A DNA stretch of 64,000 nucleotides from a virus: positions 42,198 to 106,197 of IMG/VR virus record IMGVR_UViG_3300035698_017294. The stretch is one strand, 5' to 3'. Positions 1 to 8,374 of this stretch are shown here, piece after piece. Every line of letters begins with the position of its first letter. Position 1 is the stretch's first letter. The translations under genes and the position numbers were made by a program. Below the pieces are notes generated by a model. It did no database searches. It had not been told where the DNA came from and saw nothing but the letters and a program-made list of their open reading frames with translations.

Positions 1-41
1 CGTGAAGATCCTATCTTCATATTCAGGATGTTGGTTTCCAT
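1..41 (-). CDS. 5' end of an unidentified gene, cut by window edge
   Basis: An ATG at position 41 is preceded by a purine-rich AGAGGAAAAG ribosome-binding site that overlaps the end of the dUTPase gene, so translation probably continues out of the window. Only about 13 residues are visible (start METNILNMKIG), too few to identify a family. It would be the next gene of the same minus-strand operon. Confidence 0.35.
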   Translation of the reverse strand, partial: METNILNMKIGSS

Positions 42-44
42 GTA

Positions 45-506
45 TTACTTTTCCTCTGCGCTGTCTGAGCTTCCAAAACCTTTTTCGCCGCGCTCTGTAT
101 CATCAAGATTGTCTGCCCACTCGAAAGTAGCATCTATTCTATGATGTAAAACAAATTGAGCTATTTTGTCGCCCAGCTCTATATTTATTGGCTCTGGACC
201 GTGATTGGCCAGTACCACTTTAACTTCTCCTCGATAACCAGGATCAACGACGCCACCTTTGATAAAAACACTTTCCCTGGATGCAAACCCACTACGTTCG
301 TCGATTTTGATGTAGTAGTCTTCTGGAATGGCTACTGCTATACCTAGTGGCAGCACAGCTTTGGACCAGCCTGTAATACGCGTATACCCTACTGCTATTA
401 CATCGAAGCCTACGTCGGTCCGGTTTATCTTAACTGGCAGCTTGGCATTTTTATGTAATTTCTTAATCTTGATCGTTAAGTTTTCGAATTTCTGAGATTG
501 ACCCAC
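45..506 (-). CDS. dut: dUTPase (deoxyuridine 5'-triphosphate nucleotidohydrolase)
   Basis: Hydrolyses dUTP to dUMP and pyrophosphate, keeping uracil out of phage DNA and feeding dTMP synthesis by ThyX (17.7 kb). All trimeric dUTPase motifs are visible in order: DVGFDV near residue 31, RSGFA at 71-75, the GGVVDPGYRGEV motif with the catalytic Asp near 84-95, a GDKIAQ motif near 112, and the C-terminal RGEKGFGSS nucleotide-binding arm near 139. The length of 153 residues is normal for the family. The start lies inside the end of the next gene upstream, as is common in this operon. Confidence 0.95.
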   Translation of the reverse strand: MGQSQKFENLTIKIKKLHKNAKLPVKINRTDVGFDVIAVGYTRITGWSKAVLPLGIAVAIPEDYYIKIDERSGFASRESVFIKGGVVDPGYRGEVKVVLANHGPEPINIELGDKIAQFVLHHRIDATFEWADNLDDTERGEKGFGSSDSAEEK

Positions 507-759
507 TATATTTTTCCATTTCCTTTTGCGTTAGTAATTTTCCTACTGTCATTATACTCGATTCCCTTATTCGCATCTCGCCTGGCACTGGCACGGCCCG
601 CTCAAGAAATGGGGATGCGAGTTCCATCTTTTTTTTAGGTAAAGGTAGAAGAATGATTGTTTCGCCGTTGGGCGTAGAATCACCCATTAGTCCTATATAA
701 CTTATACCACAGTTTAAGTGAATTAGTACGGGCGTGTCCTTTTCGAACATTGTCATCAT
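463..759 (-). CDS. Hypothetical protein between dUTPase and RecU
   Basis: A protein of about 98 residues of unknown function. The ATG at 759 is preferred over an upstream in-frame GTG because it forms an ATGA overlap with the recU stop codon and has GGAG eight bases upstream. Its 3' end overlaps the dut start by 44 bases. It has a proline/lysine-rich centre (LPLPKKK) and a lysine- and glutamate-rich C-terminus. I recognise no motif; being held between two DNA-metabolism genes is the only clue. Confidence 0.7.
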   Translation of the reverse strand: MMTMFEKDTPVLIHLNCGISYIGLMGDSTPNGETIILLPLPKKKMELASPFLERAVPVPGEMRIRESSIMTVGKLLTQKEMEKYSGSISEIRKLNDQD

Positions 760-1232
760 GTTAACAACTCCATGTAATCTGTGAGTGGAACCAGCCACTC
801 GTCTTTGAATTCATCTGTCGGAATACTCTTACGCCCATCATCGTCGTATGCACTATTCCAGAACTTGCATATGAGCTCCATAGGGACCTTGTGAGCGTGC
901 GTTTCGTTTAAACTGTAAAAGTGTACCAAGAAGAATGCCGCGCCTCCTAGGGCGTCCCATAGGCGCAGAAATTCAACCTGATGCTGCTTAAGAAGAGCGA
1001 GAGGCAAAGAAGTTTTGTTCTGGGTCTCTTTAGCATCAAATGCTATCCCTTTACCGCCCTTCAACACGCCGATAAAATCGACTGTACTTAGCTGCGGAAT
1101 TAGACCCTGACTGGTTGGAACAATGGGCGTCTCAATCTTTTGTATGTTGGCAAGCTTCTTTTTACGGTAAGTTCGGTTACATCTTTGAACTGCTTTTTCC
1201 AGTGCCTTGCCGCGTGGTATCTTTTTAGTCAT
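756..1232 (-). CDS. recU: RecU-like Holliday junction resolvase
   Basis: Predicted to resolve four-way DNA junctions during phage recombination and before packaging. The 158-residue protein carries the RecU/PBP-related factor A pattern: an N-terminal RGKALEKAV and NRTYRKK segment, KIETPIVPT, the nuclease core with VDFIGV and FDAKET (Asp/Glu/Lys catalytic set), then TSLPLALLKQHQ. RecU is typical of Firmicutes and their phages, but phage copies are found more widely. It is followed by an unknown gene with an ATGA overlap and then dut. Confidence 0.85.
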   Translation of the reverse strand: MTKKIPRGKALEKAVQRCNRTYRKKKLANIQKIETPIVPTSQGLIPQLSTVDFIGVLKGGKGIAFDAKETQNKTSLPLALLKQHQVEFLRLWDALGGAAFFLVHFYSLNETHAHKVPMELICKFWNSAYDDDGRKSIPTDEFKDEWLVPLTDYMELLT

Positions 1233-1233
1233 T

Positions 1234-1836
1234 TTATCTTCTACCTATAATTCTAAGATACGGACATAGCCCGTCCTTGTGTGTATTCCTAGTTAGCTCT
1301 ATCACTTCAAGACCCAGTTTGTCGAAAATTGCTCGAAGCTTTCCCCCTGTGTATGCATTTCTGTGGAACTGTCCTTTACCATTCTGGTGTCCGAATAGAG
1401 TAGCAGTTAGGTAACCCCACCTACTGGTGAAGTCCTTTTTGTATTGCCCGAACCAATGCGCGTCATCACGAAATCCCACTTCATAAAAGTCTTGGAAATT
1501 CTCGTCAGCTTCTAACCATATCTTAATCTGTGCCTCGAAATCCGGAACAAAAATATTGACCGTACCACCCGGTGCTAGCAGTCTGCGGATTTCTAGGAAT
1601 AATTTCTTTTCTTCATCAAAAGATAAATGCTCTGCGACGGATTCGCACAATATTTCTGATGCGCAGGCATCTTTAAACGGTAGAGCAAATATGTCGTAAT
1701 TGAAAACTGGGATTGATGGGTAAGATGTAGGATCCAATCCGTTCTGGGGAAGAATATCACTCTTCGAATCCATATCAATATTAATCCAATCGTCACCCAG
1801 TATGTTTTTGCCACAACCTAAATGTAATTTCATCAT
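1234..1836 (-). CDS. SAM-dependent methyltransferase (class I, glycan-island type)
   Basis: The N-terminus MMKLHLGCGKN holds the glycine-rich SAM-binding loop of Rossmann-fold methyltransferases, with IDMDS as the acidic residue after strand 2 and a later SEILCESVAEHL segment typical of methyltransferases of the Methyltransf_11 group found in polysaccharide loci. The acceptor is unknown; a sugar or lipid-linked glycan is likely from the neighbours. An in-frame GTG at 1854 overlaps the upstream gene; the ATG at 1836 lies just after that gene's stop and about 13 bases after a GGTGAT sequence, so it is my choice of start. Confidence 0.75.
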   Translation of the reverse strand: MMKLHLGCGKNILGDDWINIDMDSKSDILPQNGLDPTSYPSIPVFNYDIFALPFKDACASEILCESVAEHLSFDEEKKLFLEIRRLLAPGGTVNIFVPDFEAQIKIWLEADENFQDFYEVGFRDDAHWFGQYKKDFTSRWGYLTATLFGHQNGKGQFHRNAYTGGKLRAIFDKLGLEVIELTRNTHKDGLCPYLRIIGRR

Positions 1837-1840
1837 GTTT

Positions 1841-2479
1841 TTAGCCGTTATCACCCTTTACAAACATTTTGTAATTTCTTTCCATCATTTGTCCATAACT
1901 AACTTCGTGCTTTTCAATATCACTTATACCTGTTGCTTGGATTGCGGCAATTGGGTACATAGCGTATACATCAAATTTACGGGCTTGTGTGACATACCAA
2001 TCGGTATATCGATCGATGGGCTGTTTAAAATTTTTTAAACCTTTAATCAAAAAATCGTACAGGGTAGACTTTATAGCATAAGCATGTAGTGCTTTTGCTG
2101 CTCTTGGAATTATTAAATTTGGGCTTGCCAAATTAGAATAATCGATAAGGTTACAACCGAAATATAGCATGTCCCAATCTTCTGGTAATTGTTCCATTGC
2201 TTTTGGTATTGTATCTTCCCACTCATTTGCTAGTTCGAAATCATCTTCGAATATTAAAACATTTTCGTAATTGTTTTCTTTTGCGTACTCATATATTTTA
2301 CAGTGACTGTCCTTACAACCAACGGTTGGCTGTGTAGGATTGTCAATGCCTTCGAACTTTATTACTCTGTCTGCGATTCCCAATTTTTCAAATTCTTTAC
2401 TTACAGCTTCCCATCGTTCGGTCCGCCGCTTTAAGTTAATGCAAAAAATTTGACCAAATAGGTCTAATGCGTTTTTCAT
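1841..2479 (-). CDS. Glycosyltransferase family 25-like protein
   Basis: It begins with the GT25 signature FCINLKRRTERW followed by a KLGI segment and, near residue 80, IFEDDFEL, the metal-binding acidic motif of LPS-biosynthesis GT25 enzymes. These transfer galactose or related sugars onto lipooligosaccharide. The protein has about 212 residues. The ATG at 2479 forms an ATGA overlap with gmd; an in-frame TTG at 2494 is less likely. It is the first transferase downstream of the GDP-sugar genes. Confidence 0.8.
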   Translation of the reverse strand: MKNALDLFGQIFCINLKRRTERWEAVSKEFEKLGIADRVIKFEGIDNPTQPTVGCKDSHCKIYEYAKENNYENVLIFEDDFELANEWEDTIPKAMEQLPEDWDMLYFGCNLIDYSNLASPNLIIPRAAKALHAYAIKSTLYDFLIKGLKNFKQPIDRYTDWYVTQARKFDVYAMYPIAAIQATGISDIEKHEVSYGQMMERNYKMFVKGDNG

Positions 2480-3447
2480 AATATTTTTATCCAATACTGA
2501 ATCATTTCGTCTAACATTGTCTCAAAGGTATAGACAGGCTTCCAACCTAATGTCGTTTTGGCCTTGCGCGAATCGCCCTTTAGTCGAGCAAGTTCTTCAG
2601 GGCGCAGGTACTTACTGTCGGTTTTTACATAGGTGCGATAGTCTAGCCCAAGCTTATCGAATACGTATTTGCATAGGTCTTGTACCGTGTGTGATACACC
2701 TGTAGCGCATACGAAGTCATTGGGCTGTTCTTGCTGAAGCATCATCCACATTGCTTTTACATAGTCTGAGGCGTGTCCCCAATCTCGAGCAGCGTCTAAA
2801 TTTCCCAATGTGAGATGATCTAGGTGCCCCAGTTTGATTTCAACGGCACCTTTTACTACTTTGTTAGTAACAAAGTTTATTCCCCTTCTTGGAGATTCGT
2901 GATTGAATAGTATACCATTGGATATGAACATGCCGTAAGCATTACGATAGTTTTTAGTTAAATGATAAGCATATAACTTAGCACAGCCATAAGGACTCAC
3001 AGGTGACATTGGAGTAGTTTCTCGTTGGAATCCATCTGAGTCTATATTGTTCCCGAACATTTCTGAGGAACTAGCTTGATATATTTTTGCATGACGTACA
3101 GCATGTCTAGAGGTTTCCAACAAGTTTAACGTACCAATAGCATTTACCTGGGAGGTGTAAATTGGCTCATCAAAACTTATTCGTACGTGTGATTGGGCAC
3201 CAAGATTGTAAACTTCATCTGGCGAGTATTTACTAAATATACGCTCCAATGAAGAAGTGTCAAGCAGGTCCCCATACTCAAGGGTTATCTGATTCTGTAG
3301 GTGGTCAATCCGGATTGATTGGCTTTCCGGAACGCTGTTTCGGCGTATCATTCCGACTACTCGATATCCTTTAGATATAAGAAACTCGGCTAAGTATGAG
3401 CCATCTTGACCGTTAATACCTGTTATTAGCGCAGTTTTTTTATCCAT
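2476..3447 (-). CDS. gmd: GDP-mannose 4,6-dehydratase
   Basis: Converts GDP-D-mannose to GDP-4-keto-6-deoxy-D-mannose, the branch point for GDP-fucose, GDP-perosamine and GDP-colitose. The protein has an N-terminal TGINGQDGSYL NADP-binding motif, the MIRRNS segment specific to Gmd rather than other SDR dehydratases, an SSSEMFG active-site strand, a YxxxK pair in PYGCAKLYAYH, and a conserved NHESPRRG sequence. The length of 323 residues is slightly short but complete. It overlaps the next biosynthetic gene, so the three GDP-sugar genes are translationally coupled. Confidence 0.95.
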   Translation of the reverse strand: MDKKTALITGINGQDGSYLAEFLISKGYRVVGMIRRNSVPESQSIRIDHLQNQITLEYGDLLDTSSLERIFSKYSPDEVYNLGAQSHVRISFDEPIYTSQVNAIGTLNLLETSRHAVRHAKIYQASSSEMFGNNIDSDGFQRETTPMSPVSPYGCAKLYAYHLTKNYRNAYGMFISNGILFNHESPRRGINFVTNKVVKGAVEIKLGHLDHLTLGNLDAARDWGHASDYVKAMWMMLQQEQPNDFVCATGVSHTVQDLCKYVFDKLGLDYRTYVKTDSKYLRPEELARLKGDSRKAKTTLGWKPVYTFETMLDEMIQYWIKIL

Positions 3448-4600
3448 TTATCACCTTATTAATAACTGAGCAGACTGTCCTAATGTTAGCTTCTGACATG
3501 CCTGGATGATTTGGTATGTAAAGTCCTTTATTGTGAACCAAGTCATTGGCTACAGGACATGTATCACGTGAACTATAGGCTCGTTGATATGCTGGCTGCA
3601 TTTCCATACTTCCGCATATAAGTGGCCTTGTTTCTATATCATTTTCGATTAGAGCTTTAGCGATTTCATCCCGCTTCGGATGTATTACAGGATAAGCAAA
3701 ACTGGAGACGGTTCCACATGGAACCCTTGGTTTCCAGAAATCATTCATCAAAGTTTCCTGATACAGTTCGAAACCATTATGCCTTGCTCTTACAATTCTA
3801 TCTAGCTTATCAAGTTGTCGAAGACCTATACGTGCTTGTAAATCAGTAGATCTTAAATTCATGCCAGAGAAATAGAATGTAAAGGATTGGTGGAAATCAG
3901 AGATACCATGACTGTTCTGAAGCGTATCACTAGTTTTTTCCGACAGATCTCTTGCCCACCCATGGCTTCTGATACTTAGCATAACTTCATACAACTCTTT
4001 ATCATTGGTGCAAACCATTCCACCTTCAATAGTGGAAATGTGGTGACCGAAATATGTAGAGAAGCTGGACATCTTTCCATATGATCCTAGTTTAGTGCCG
4101 TAGTAAGTTGAGCCTAGGGACTCGCATGCATCTTCGAGTAGGATCATATGACGATCCTCACAAATCCTTTTTATTGCTTCCATCTGCGGTTGCATGCCTA
4201 ATACCGATACTAGTAAAAGTGCTTTAACTTTTGGGTCTGCGGTTAATTCGCCAAAGTGTTTAAAATCTACCGATAATGTCTCTTTGTTGCAATCACAAAG
4301 TACCGGAACTAACCCAAGTTGCATTACGGGAAACAGGTCTGTTGCCCACGATACTGCGGGTACAATAACCTTGTCGCCTTTGACAAGTTGGCCTAATTCG
4401 AGAAGAGCTTGTATCATTATCAGATTGGCAGAGGATCCAGAGTTTACAAACACTGCATGTTCGCGTCCTATATACTGTGCCCATTTCTTTTCGAATTCTT
4501 TTGTAACTGGGCCCTGAGTTAGTCTGGGGTAGGTTTTTAACCATCGAACGAGATCATCTAAATCTAGTCCATCTATAGTATCATTTATTAGTTTTATCAT
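3440..4600 (-). CDS. colD: ColD-like GDP-4-keto-6-deoxymannose 3-dehydratase (PLP enzyme with His instead of Lys)
   Basis: A 386-residue fold-type I DegT/AHBA-type protein. In true aminotransferases of this family a lysine in an S-x-K-N/H-x-x-x-x-E-G-G motif binds PLP. Here the motif reads STYFGHHISTIEGG, with histidine at about residue 186 in the lysine position. This replacement is the known hallmark of ColD (His188 in E. coli) and of E1 3-dehydratases, which remove the C3 hydroxyl rather than leave an amino group. Flanked by gmd and an Fcl/ColC-like gene, it should make GDP-4-keto-3,6-dideoxymannose. GDP-perosamine synthase is the main alternative but should keep the lysine. Confidence 0.85.
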   Translation of the reverse strand: MIKLINDTIDGLDLDDLVRWLKTYPRLTQGPVTKEFEKKWAQYIGREHAVFVNSGSSANLIMIQALLELGQLVKGDKVIVPAVSWATDLFPVMQLGLVPVLCDCNKETLSVDFKHFGELTADPKVKALLLVSVLGMQPQMEAIKRICEDRHMILLEDACESLGSTYYGTKLGSYGKMSSFSTYFGHHISTIEGGMVCTNDKELYEVMLSIRSHGWARDLSEKTSDTLQNSHGISDFHQSFTFYFSGMNLRSTDLQARIGLRQLDKLDRIVRARHNGFELYQETLMNDFWKPRVPCGTVSSFAYPVIHPKRDEIAKALIENDIETRPLICGSMEMQPAYQRAYSSRDTCPVANDLVHNKGLYIPNHPGMSEANIRTVCSVINKVING

Positions 4601-5504
4601 TGTCCCACTTTTCTTTCATTTGATCGTAAGTGTGTTTAATCCCACTCTCAAGACTTGTTAAGAATATAGGGAAAGGAGTATTACAAAAAGTATGTAGTTT
4701 ACTATTGCTTATATCTTTACGATGTTGCCCACCGAGCATGCCATTAAACTTTATTTTCAGGTGAGGTTTTCCGCAAGCACGAATTGCTATATTGGCAATT
4801 TTCTTAATACTATAATTCTCTGATGAGCCTACGTTCATATTTTCATTTACGTCCTTAAGTATTACATACTTGATTACTTTCGCTAAATCTCCAGCATACA
4901 TGAATTGACGTAGTGGAGTACCATCTCCCCACAGTTCTATTTCGTCCTCAGCCTCATATATTTTACGAAGGAGGGATGCTACAAAGTGGCTGTTATGGGG
5001 TTCATACTTATCGTATATACCATACAAGTTTGATGGTATCAAGTAGCTATATTTTTTATTGTATTGCTGACGGTAAGCATCTATTTGTGCCGCCATAGCT
5101 CTTTTGGCCATTGCATACGCAAAGTTACTTTGGGGGGCTGGTCCCTGATACAGCATGTCTTCAGTCATTGGGTACTGTTTCACCTGTTCAGGATAAATAC
5201 AACTGCTCAACATGCCAATGAATCGATCTACTCCATAAGCATGTGCATGCTTAAGTATGAGAGTGTTCATTAAGATGTTATCTTCCAGGTACTTTGTCGG
5301 ATTAGATGTGTTATCCTGTATGCCCCCCACTTTGGCCGCTAAGTGTATTACAATTTTCGGTTGGTATAGATAGAACATTTCTTCAACATCCGGTTCAGAA
5401 GTCAAATCATATTCTGCTGAGGATAAATAATTAAAATCTGGCATCACTTCTTGGAGGTATTGACCTACTAAGCCATATCCTCCGGTTATTAAGGTTTTAG
5501 TCAT
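4581..5504 (-). CDS. colC: GDP-L-colitose/GDP-L-fucose synthase-like epimerase-reductase
   Basis: An extended SDR of about 307 residues that matches the Fcl (WcaG) family: GGYGLVGQYL NADP motif at the N-terminus, HLAAKVGGI, SSCIYPEQVKQYPMTE, YAMAKR with the YxxxK pair, SNLYGIYDKYEP and NSHFVASLLRK. Fcl and ColC catalyse C5 epimerisation (C3 as well in Fcl) followed by C4 reduction of GDP-4-ketohexoses. Next to a His-type 3-dehydratase the product is most likely GDP-L-colitose. The ATG at 5504 forms a TAATG overlap with the upstream gene; an ATG at 5510 is an alternative. Confidence 0.85.
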   Translation of the reverse strand: MTKTLITGGYGLVGQYLQEVMPDFNYLSSAEYDLTSEPDVEEMFYLYQPKIVIHLAAKVGGIQDNTSNPTKYLEDNILMNTLILKHAHAYGVDRFIGMLSSCIYPEQVKQYPMTEDMLYQGPAPQSNFAYAMAKRAMAAQIDAYRQQYNKKYSYLIPSNLYGIYDKYEPHNSHFVASLLRKIYEAEDEIELWGDGTPLRQFMYAGDLAKVIKYVILKDVNENMNVGSSENYSIKKIANIAIRACGKPHLKIKFNGMLGGQHRKDISNSKLHTFCNTPFPIFLTSLESGIKHTYDQMKEKWDNDKTNK

Positions 5505-6559
5505 TAGCATATTCTTTCTGTAGGCTGTTGTTTAGCAAACTCCAACGTCTTCGCCGATTCATGCTCTAATAAAATATAAAATATTTTACTAATATCAGCA
5601 GTCTTACCACTTAAAACTAAATCGACTAGGCTAATAGATTCAACGGAACTATAATATTTTTTCCTATCATCACATATAGATACCCCTATGACATGTTTCA
5701 AGTTCATTTTAATTGACATAGCCCATTCTGTACTTAGCAGGAATACGTCGTTAAGGGAGCATGCGTTTAACATGAAAGCACCATTTTCACCATTAAGTAA
5801 TAATCCATCACTTAAATAGAAAAGTGCTAAGACTTCATCCTGCGTTAAGGTATCATTTATTTCGTGATAATTGGTGTGCGCAGGAGATATGGTTTGTGGC
5901 GGAAACCCTATATTTACGATATTCATACCCGAATCTAAAATTTTAGTTATTATATTCGGTAAGTTTGGTATTATGTTAAGAGTATTCGTGTTAGGTTGCT
6001 TTTTTGAGAAGTTCCGTGTTATAATTATGTATGTTTTGTTGTCAAAGTATTTGTTATATTTTTCTTTAATCTTGAGAAAGGTTGGATAATAGGGTTTTAA
6101 GCTATTACCATCTTGAATATAATCTGAGATAAATCTAAAATCTCTACGATAGCAGGATGCGAGATCTTTGTCTCGCACAGAATACCATTCTCGAAATAAA
6201 ATGTAATCTCTTATGTTTCGCATAAGAAATTCATTATAAAAGATTACGTTTTCTGGATTTATGCTGCTATAGTTAGTGTTAACATGTGTGATGAATTTTT
6301 CCTTAGTATCAGTTACATTGCGATCCCCAAGGTAATCTAAAATATCTGGAAGGGCTCCCTTTTGACTTTTCATATAATCTGTCGAAAATACTAAAAGCTT
6401 ATCGGCTTCGGGAATTACACCTATTACATTCTCTGGTATTGCTACAATTACTTGTATAGGATCGGTGTAGGTTTGTCGCAGTTTATAGATAAAAACATTT
6501 AGTCTAAAAAAAGCATTAAACTCAAATATTGGGGCGTATATTATAAAAGTTTCCACCAC
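5504..6559 (-). CDS. Unidentified glycan-island protein, possibly a GT-B glycosyltransferase
   Basis: A 351-residue, very lysine- and asparagine-rich protein encoded by A+T-rich DNA. I do not recognise a family with certainty. The C-terminal half contains YIIITRNFSKK followed by NMIVNIGFPPQ-like and LFYLSDGLLLNGENGAFMLNA segments. This arrangement (strand, nucleotide-binding loop, then an E-x-G-A region) resembles the second domain of GT-B transferases such as GT9. It overlaps the HAD gene upstream and the colC-like gene downstream, so a role in glycan assembly is an inference from position. Confidence 0.55.
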   Translation of the reverse strand: MVETFIIYAPIFEFNAFFRLNVFIYKLRQTYTDPIQVIVAIPENVIGVIPEADKLLVFSTDYMKSQKGALPDILDYLGDRNVTDTKEKFITHVNTNYSSINPENVIFYNEFLMRNIRDYILFREWYSVRDKDLASCYRRDFRFISDYIQDGNSLKPYYPTFLKIKEKYNKYFDNKTYIIITRNFSKKQPNTNTLNIIPNLPNIITKILDSGMNIVNIGFPPQTISPAHTNYHEINDTLTQDEVLALFYLSDGLLLNGENGAFMLNACSLNDVFLLSTEWAMSIKMNLKHVIGVSICDDRKKYYSSVESISLVDLVLSGKTADISKIFYILLEHESAKTLEFAKQQPTERIC

Positions 6560-6852
6560 ACCTCCAAGTCTTCAATAGTAAATGCTTTGTCGTCTATAAA
6601 CAAATCGAATGCAGGTTTTCCAAATTTAAGCTCGTGATACTTTACTTTCCAACGCTTGAGTTGGGCTTTAGTAATTTTTGACCAATCTTTTTTAGATTGC
6701 GTTCCACGAGCTGTCCAGTATATAATACGATGGCCTTGATCAAATAACTTATTTATCATTTTTATTTTATCTGCACGAGGCATCGCAAGCGAGTAATCCA
6801 TGTGCGGCGATTCCGTACATATTGTGTTATCTATATCGACATAAATTATCAT
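6541..6852 (-). CDS. Small HAD-superfamily hydrolase
   Basis: A 103-residue capless HAD protein. The nucleophile motif is YVDIDNTIC (motif I DxDxT), motif II is YWTARG, and motif III/IV are given by GKPAFDLFIDDKA. Such minimal HADs occur in capsule and nonulosonate loci, where they may remove a phosphate from a sugar phosphate, as KdsC does for Kdo-8-phosphate. Its gene abuts the neuB-like gene (shared A at the junction), which supports a role as the partner phosphatase. Confidence 0.8.
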   Translation of the reverse strand: MIIYVDIDNTICTESPHMDYSLAMPRADKIKMINKLFDQGHRIIYWTARGTQSKKDWSKITKAQLKRWKVKYHELKFGKPAFDLFIDDKAFTIEDLEVWWKLL

Positions 6853-7700
6853 TATTTTCTTAATCTTTTTCTAGTTTTGATTTCGGCTTCGGTTACCTGT
6901 TTATCAGGACTCCCCAACATCTTTTCTATATCAGCACATCTTTTATATAGCATATCCATAGCTAATATTTCAAGACTAGCATGTTGATCGGTGCCCCAAA
7001 GTTTTTTAGATAGTGTAATATGCCTTTCAATTACTTTGGCGCCAAGTGATACCGCAAGAACGGTAGGTTCTAAATCTTCTTCGTGCCCTGAGTACCCTAT
7101 TGTACAACCATATCGTTGCCTTAGGGTATCTATCACACGCAAATTAATTTGATCGACAGGGGTCGGATATGCTGAATTACAATGCATAATCACTGGGTTA
7201 TGCGTTTTGGAAATAATTAAATTAACAGCTGAATCTATCTCTTCTAATGTTGACATTCCCGTCGAGATTAGAAGTGGTATATTAGTAGAGCACAAACGAC
7301 GAATTAATTCTAAATCAGTAACTAGTGCTGAAGGTATTTTAATGAAAGGTGGGTTAAATTGTGTAATGAACTCTAAACTTGGAATATCCCATACTGATGC
7401 TGTCCAGTCAATTGGTTTTTGTTTGCAATAGGAATTTATGTCAGAATAATTTTTTGCAGTTAGTTCAACTTTATATCTATAGTCTAAATACGATATTCGC
7501 CCCCAAGGAGTATCACGCATTATATTTTTTTGATGTTCTGGAACACATGTAGCTGGGTCACGTTTTTGAAATTTGGCACAATCCCAGTTACACGCAAAAA
7601 CTGCATCTAGCAATTTCTTAACAATGCTCATATCCCCGTTATGGTTAATTCCTATTTCGCCAACAAAGTAAGGTTTTTCTAGGGCGTTAAAATCTACCAT
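6852..7700 (-). CDS. neuB: NeuB-family nonulosonic acid synthase
   Basis: Condenses a six-carbon amino sugar with phosphoenolpyruvate to give a nine-carbon acid (sialic, legionaminic or pseudaminic type). The protein shows EIGINHNGD near residue 14, AKFQKRDP, IKIPSALVTD, LLISTGMS, IMHCNSAYPTP and GYSGHEED, all standard NeuB barrel motifs. It ends soon after the barrel, so the C-terminal SAF antifreeze-like domain of most NeuB proteins is missing (about 282 residues against 340-350). The ATG at 7700 has a GGGGGAT sequence upstream; the longer frame to 7763 starts with a rare codon. Confidence 0.85.
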   Translation of the reverse strand: MVDFNALEKPYFVGEIGINHNGDMSIVKKLLDAVFACNWDCAKFQKRDPATCVPEHQKNIMRDTPWGRISYLDYRYKVELTAKNYSDINSYCKQKPIDWTASVWDIPSLEFITQFNPPFIKIPSALVTDLELIRRLCSTNIPLLISTGMSTLEEIDSAVNLIISKTHNPVIMHCNSAYPTPVDQINLRVIDTLRQRYGCTIGYSGHEEDLEPTVLAVSLGAKVIERHITLSKKLWGTDQHASLEILAMDMLYKRCADIEKMLGSPDKQVTEAEIKTRKRLRK

Positions 7701-8374
7701 GCTGTCCATCCCCCATCTACTACTATATTTGATCCAGTCATATAGGAACAGTTTTTTGAGCACATGTAGTTTAAAAGTTCATTTAATTCGTTATTTGCCA
7801 TCATTCGCTTTAAAGGAGTATGTTCAGCATATTTATCTTTAAAATCCTTGCTTTGCTCAAATAGTACGCCCCCCGGGCTTACACAATTAACTAGGAATTG
7901 TGGAGAGAGGTGTGTAGCGAGATGTTTTGTAAGTTGTATAACTCCTGCCTTAGAAACACTATACCCGATATGTTTTTCGCCTGCTTCATATAGATCAGGC
8001 CTAGGTGAGACTAAACCATATGTAGAAGATACATTAACTATATGCCCAATTTTATTGTTAGCGGCGAAAGCTCTACAAACAGAAAATAGTGCTACTAGAT
8101 TTATGTCAAGGTAATCTTTAAAAGAGCTAAGAGAGATATCGAACAGAGTTTGGCATTTTCCGGAGTTATCGACGTGATCATTCAAAGCGAACATGTTTAT
8201 TAAATAGTTAGCTTTATTATGAGTGAAGAAATGATTAACTTCTTTTTCGTTTGTTAGGTCGTTACCCAGTTTAGTGTCACATCTAATAACTTGTGTTTCT
8301 TTTTGCTCCTCAAGAAATGCACTTATGCTTGATCCAATTAATCCTTCTGAGCCGGTAACTATTATAGTTCTCAT
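7694..8374 (-). CDS. PtmA-like short-chain dehydrogenase/reductase
   Basis: A classical SDR of 226 residues: TGSEGLIG nucleotide-binding motif at the N-terminus, NVSSTYGLVSP with the catalytic Ser, YSVSKAG with the YxxxK pair, NCVSPGGV and a C-terminal GSNIVVDGGWTAW. The IVNVSSTYG...PDLYE arrangement resembles flagellin-modification protein PtmA from nonulosonate pathways of Campylobacter-type loci. Overlaps with neuB on one side and an aminotransferase on the other point to a shared pathway. The substrate is not known. Confidence 0.85.
   Translation of the reverse strand: MRTIIVTGSEGLIGSSISAFLEEQKETQVIRCDTKLGNDLTNEKEVNHFFTHNKANYLINMFALNDHVDNSGKCQTLFDISLSSFKDYLDINLVALFSVCRAFAANNKIGHIVNVSSTYGLVSPRPDLYEAGEKHIGYSVSKAGVIQLTKHLATHLSPQFLVNCVSPGGVLFEQSKDFKDKYAEHTPLKRMMANNELNELLNYMCSKNCSYMTGSNIVVDGGWTAW

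Noticed and set aside
3440-4600. GDP-perosamine synthase for the DegT protein
   Set aside because: The PLP lysine expected in an aminotransferase is His, and an Fcl/ColC-like gene follows, which fits the colitose route better.
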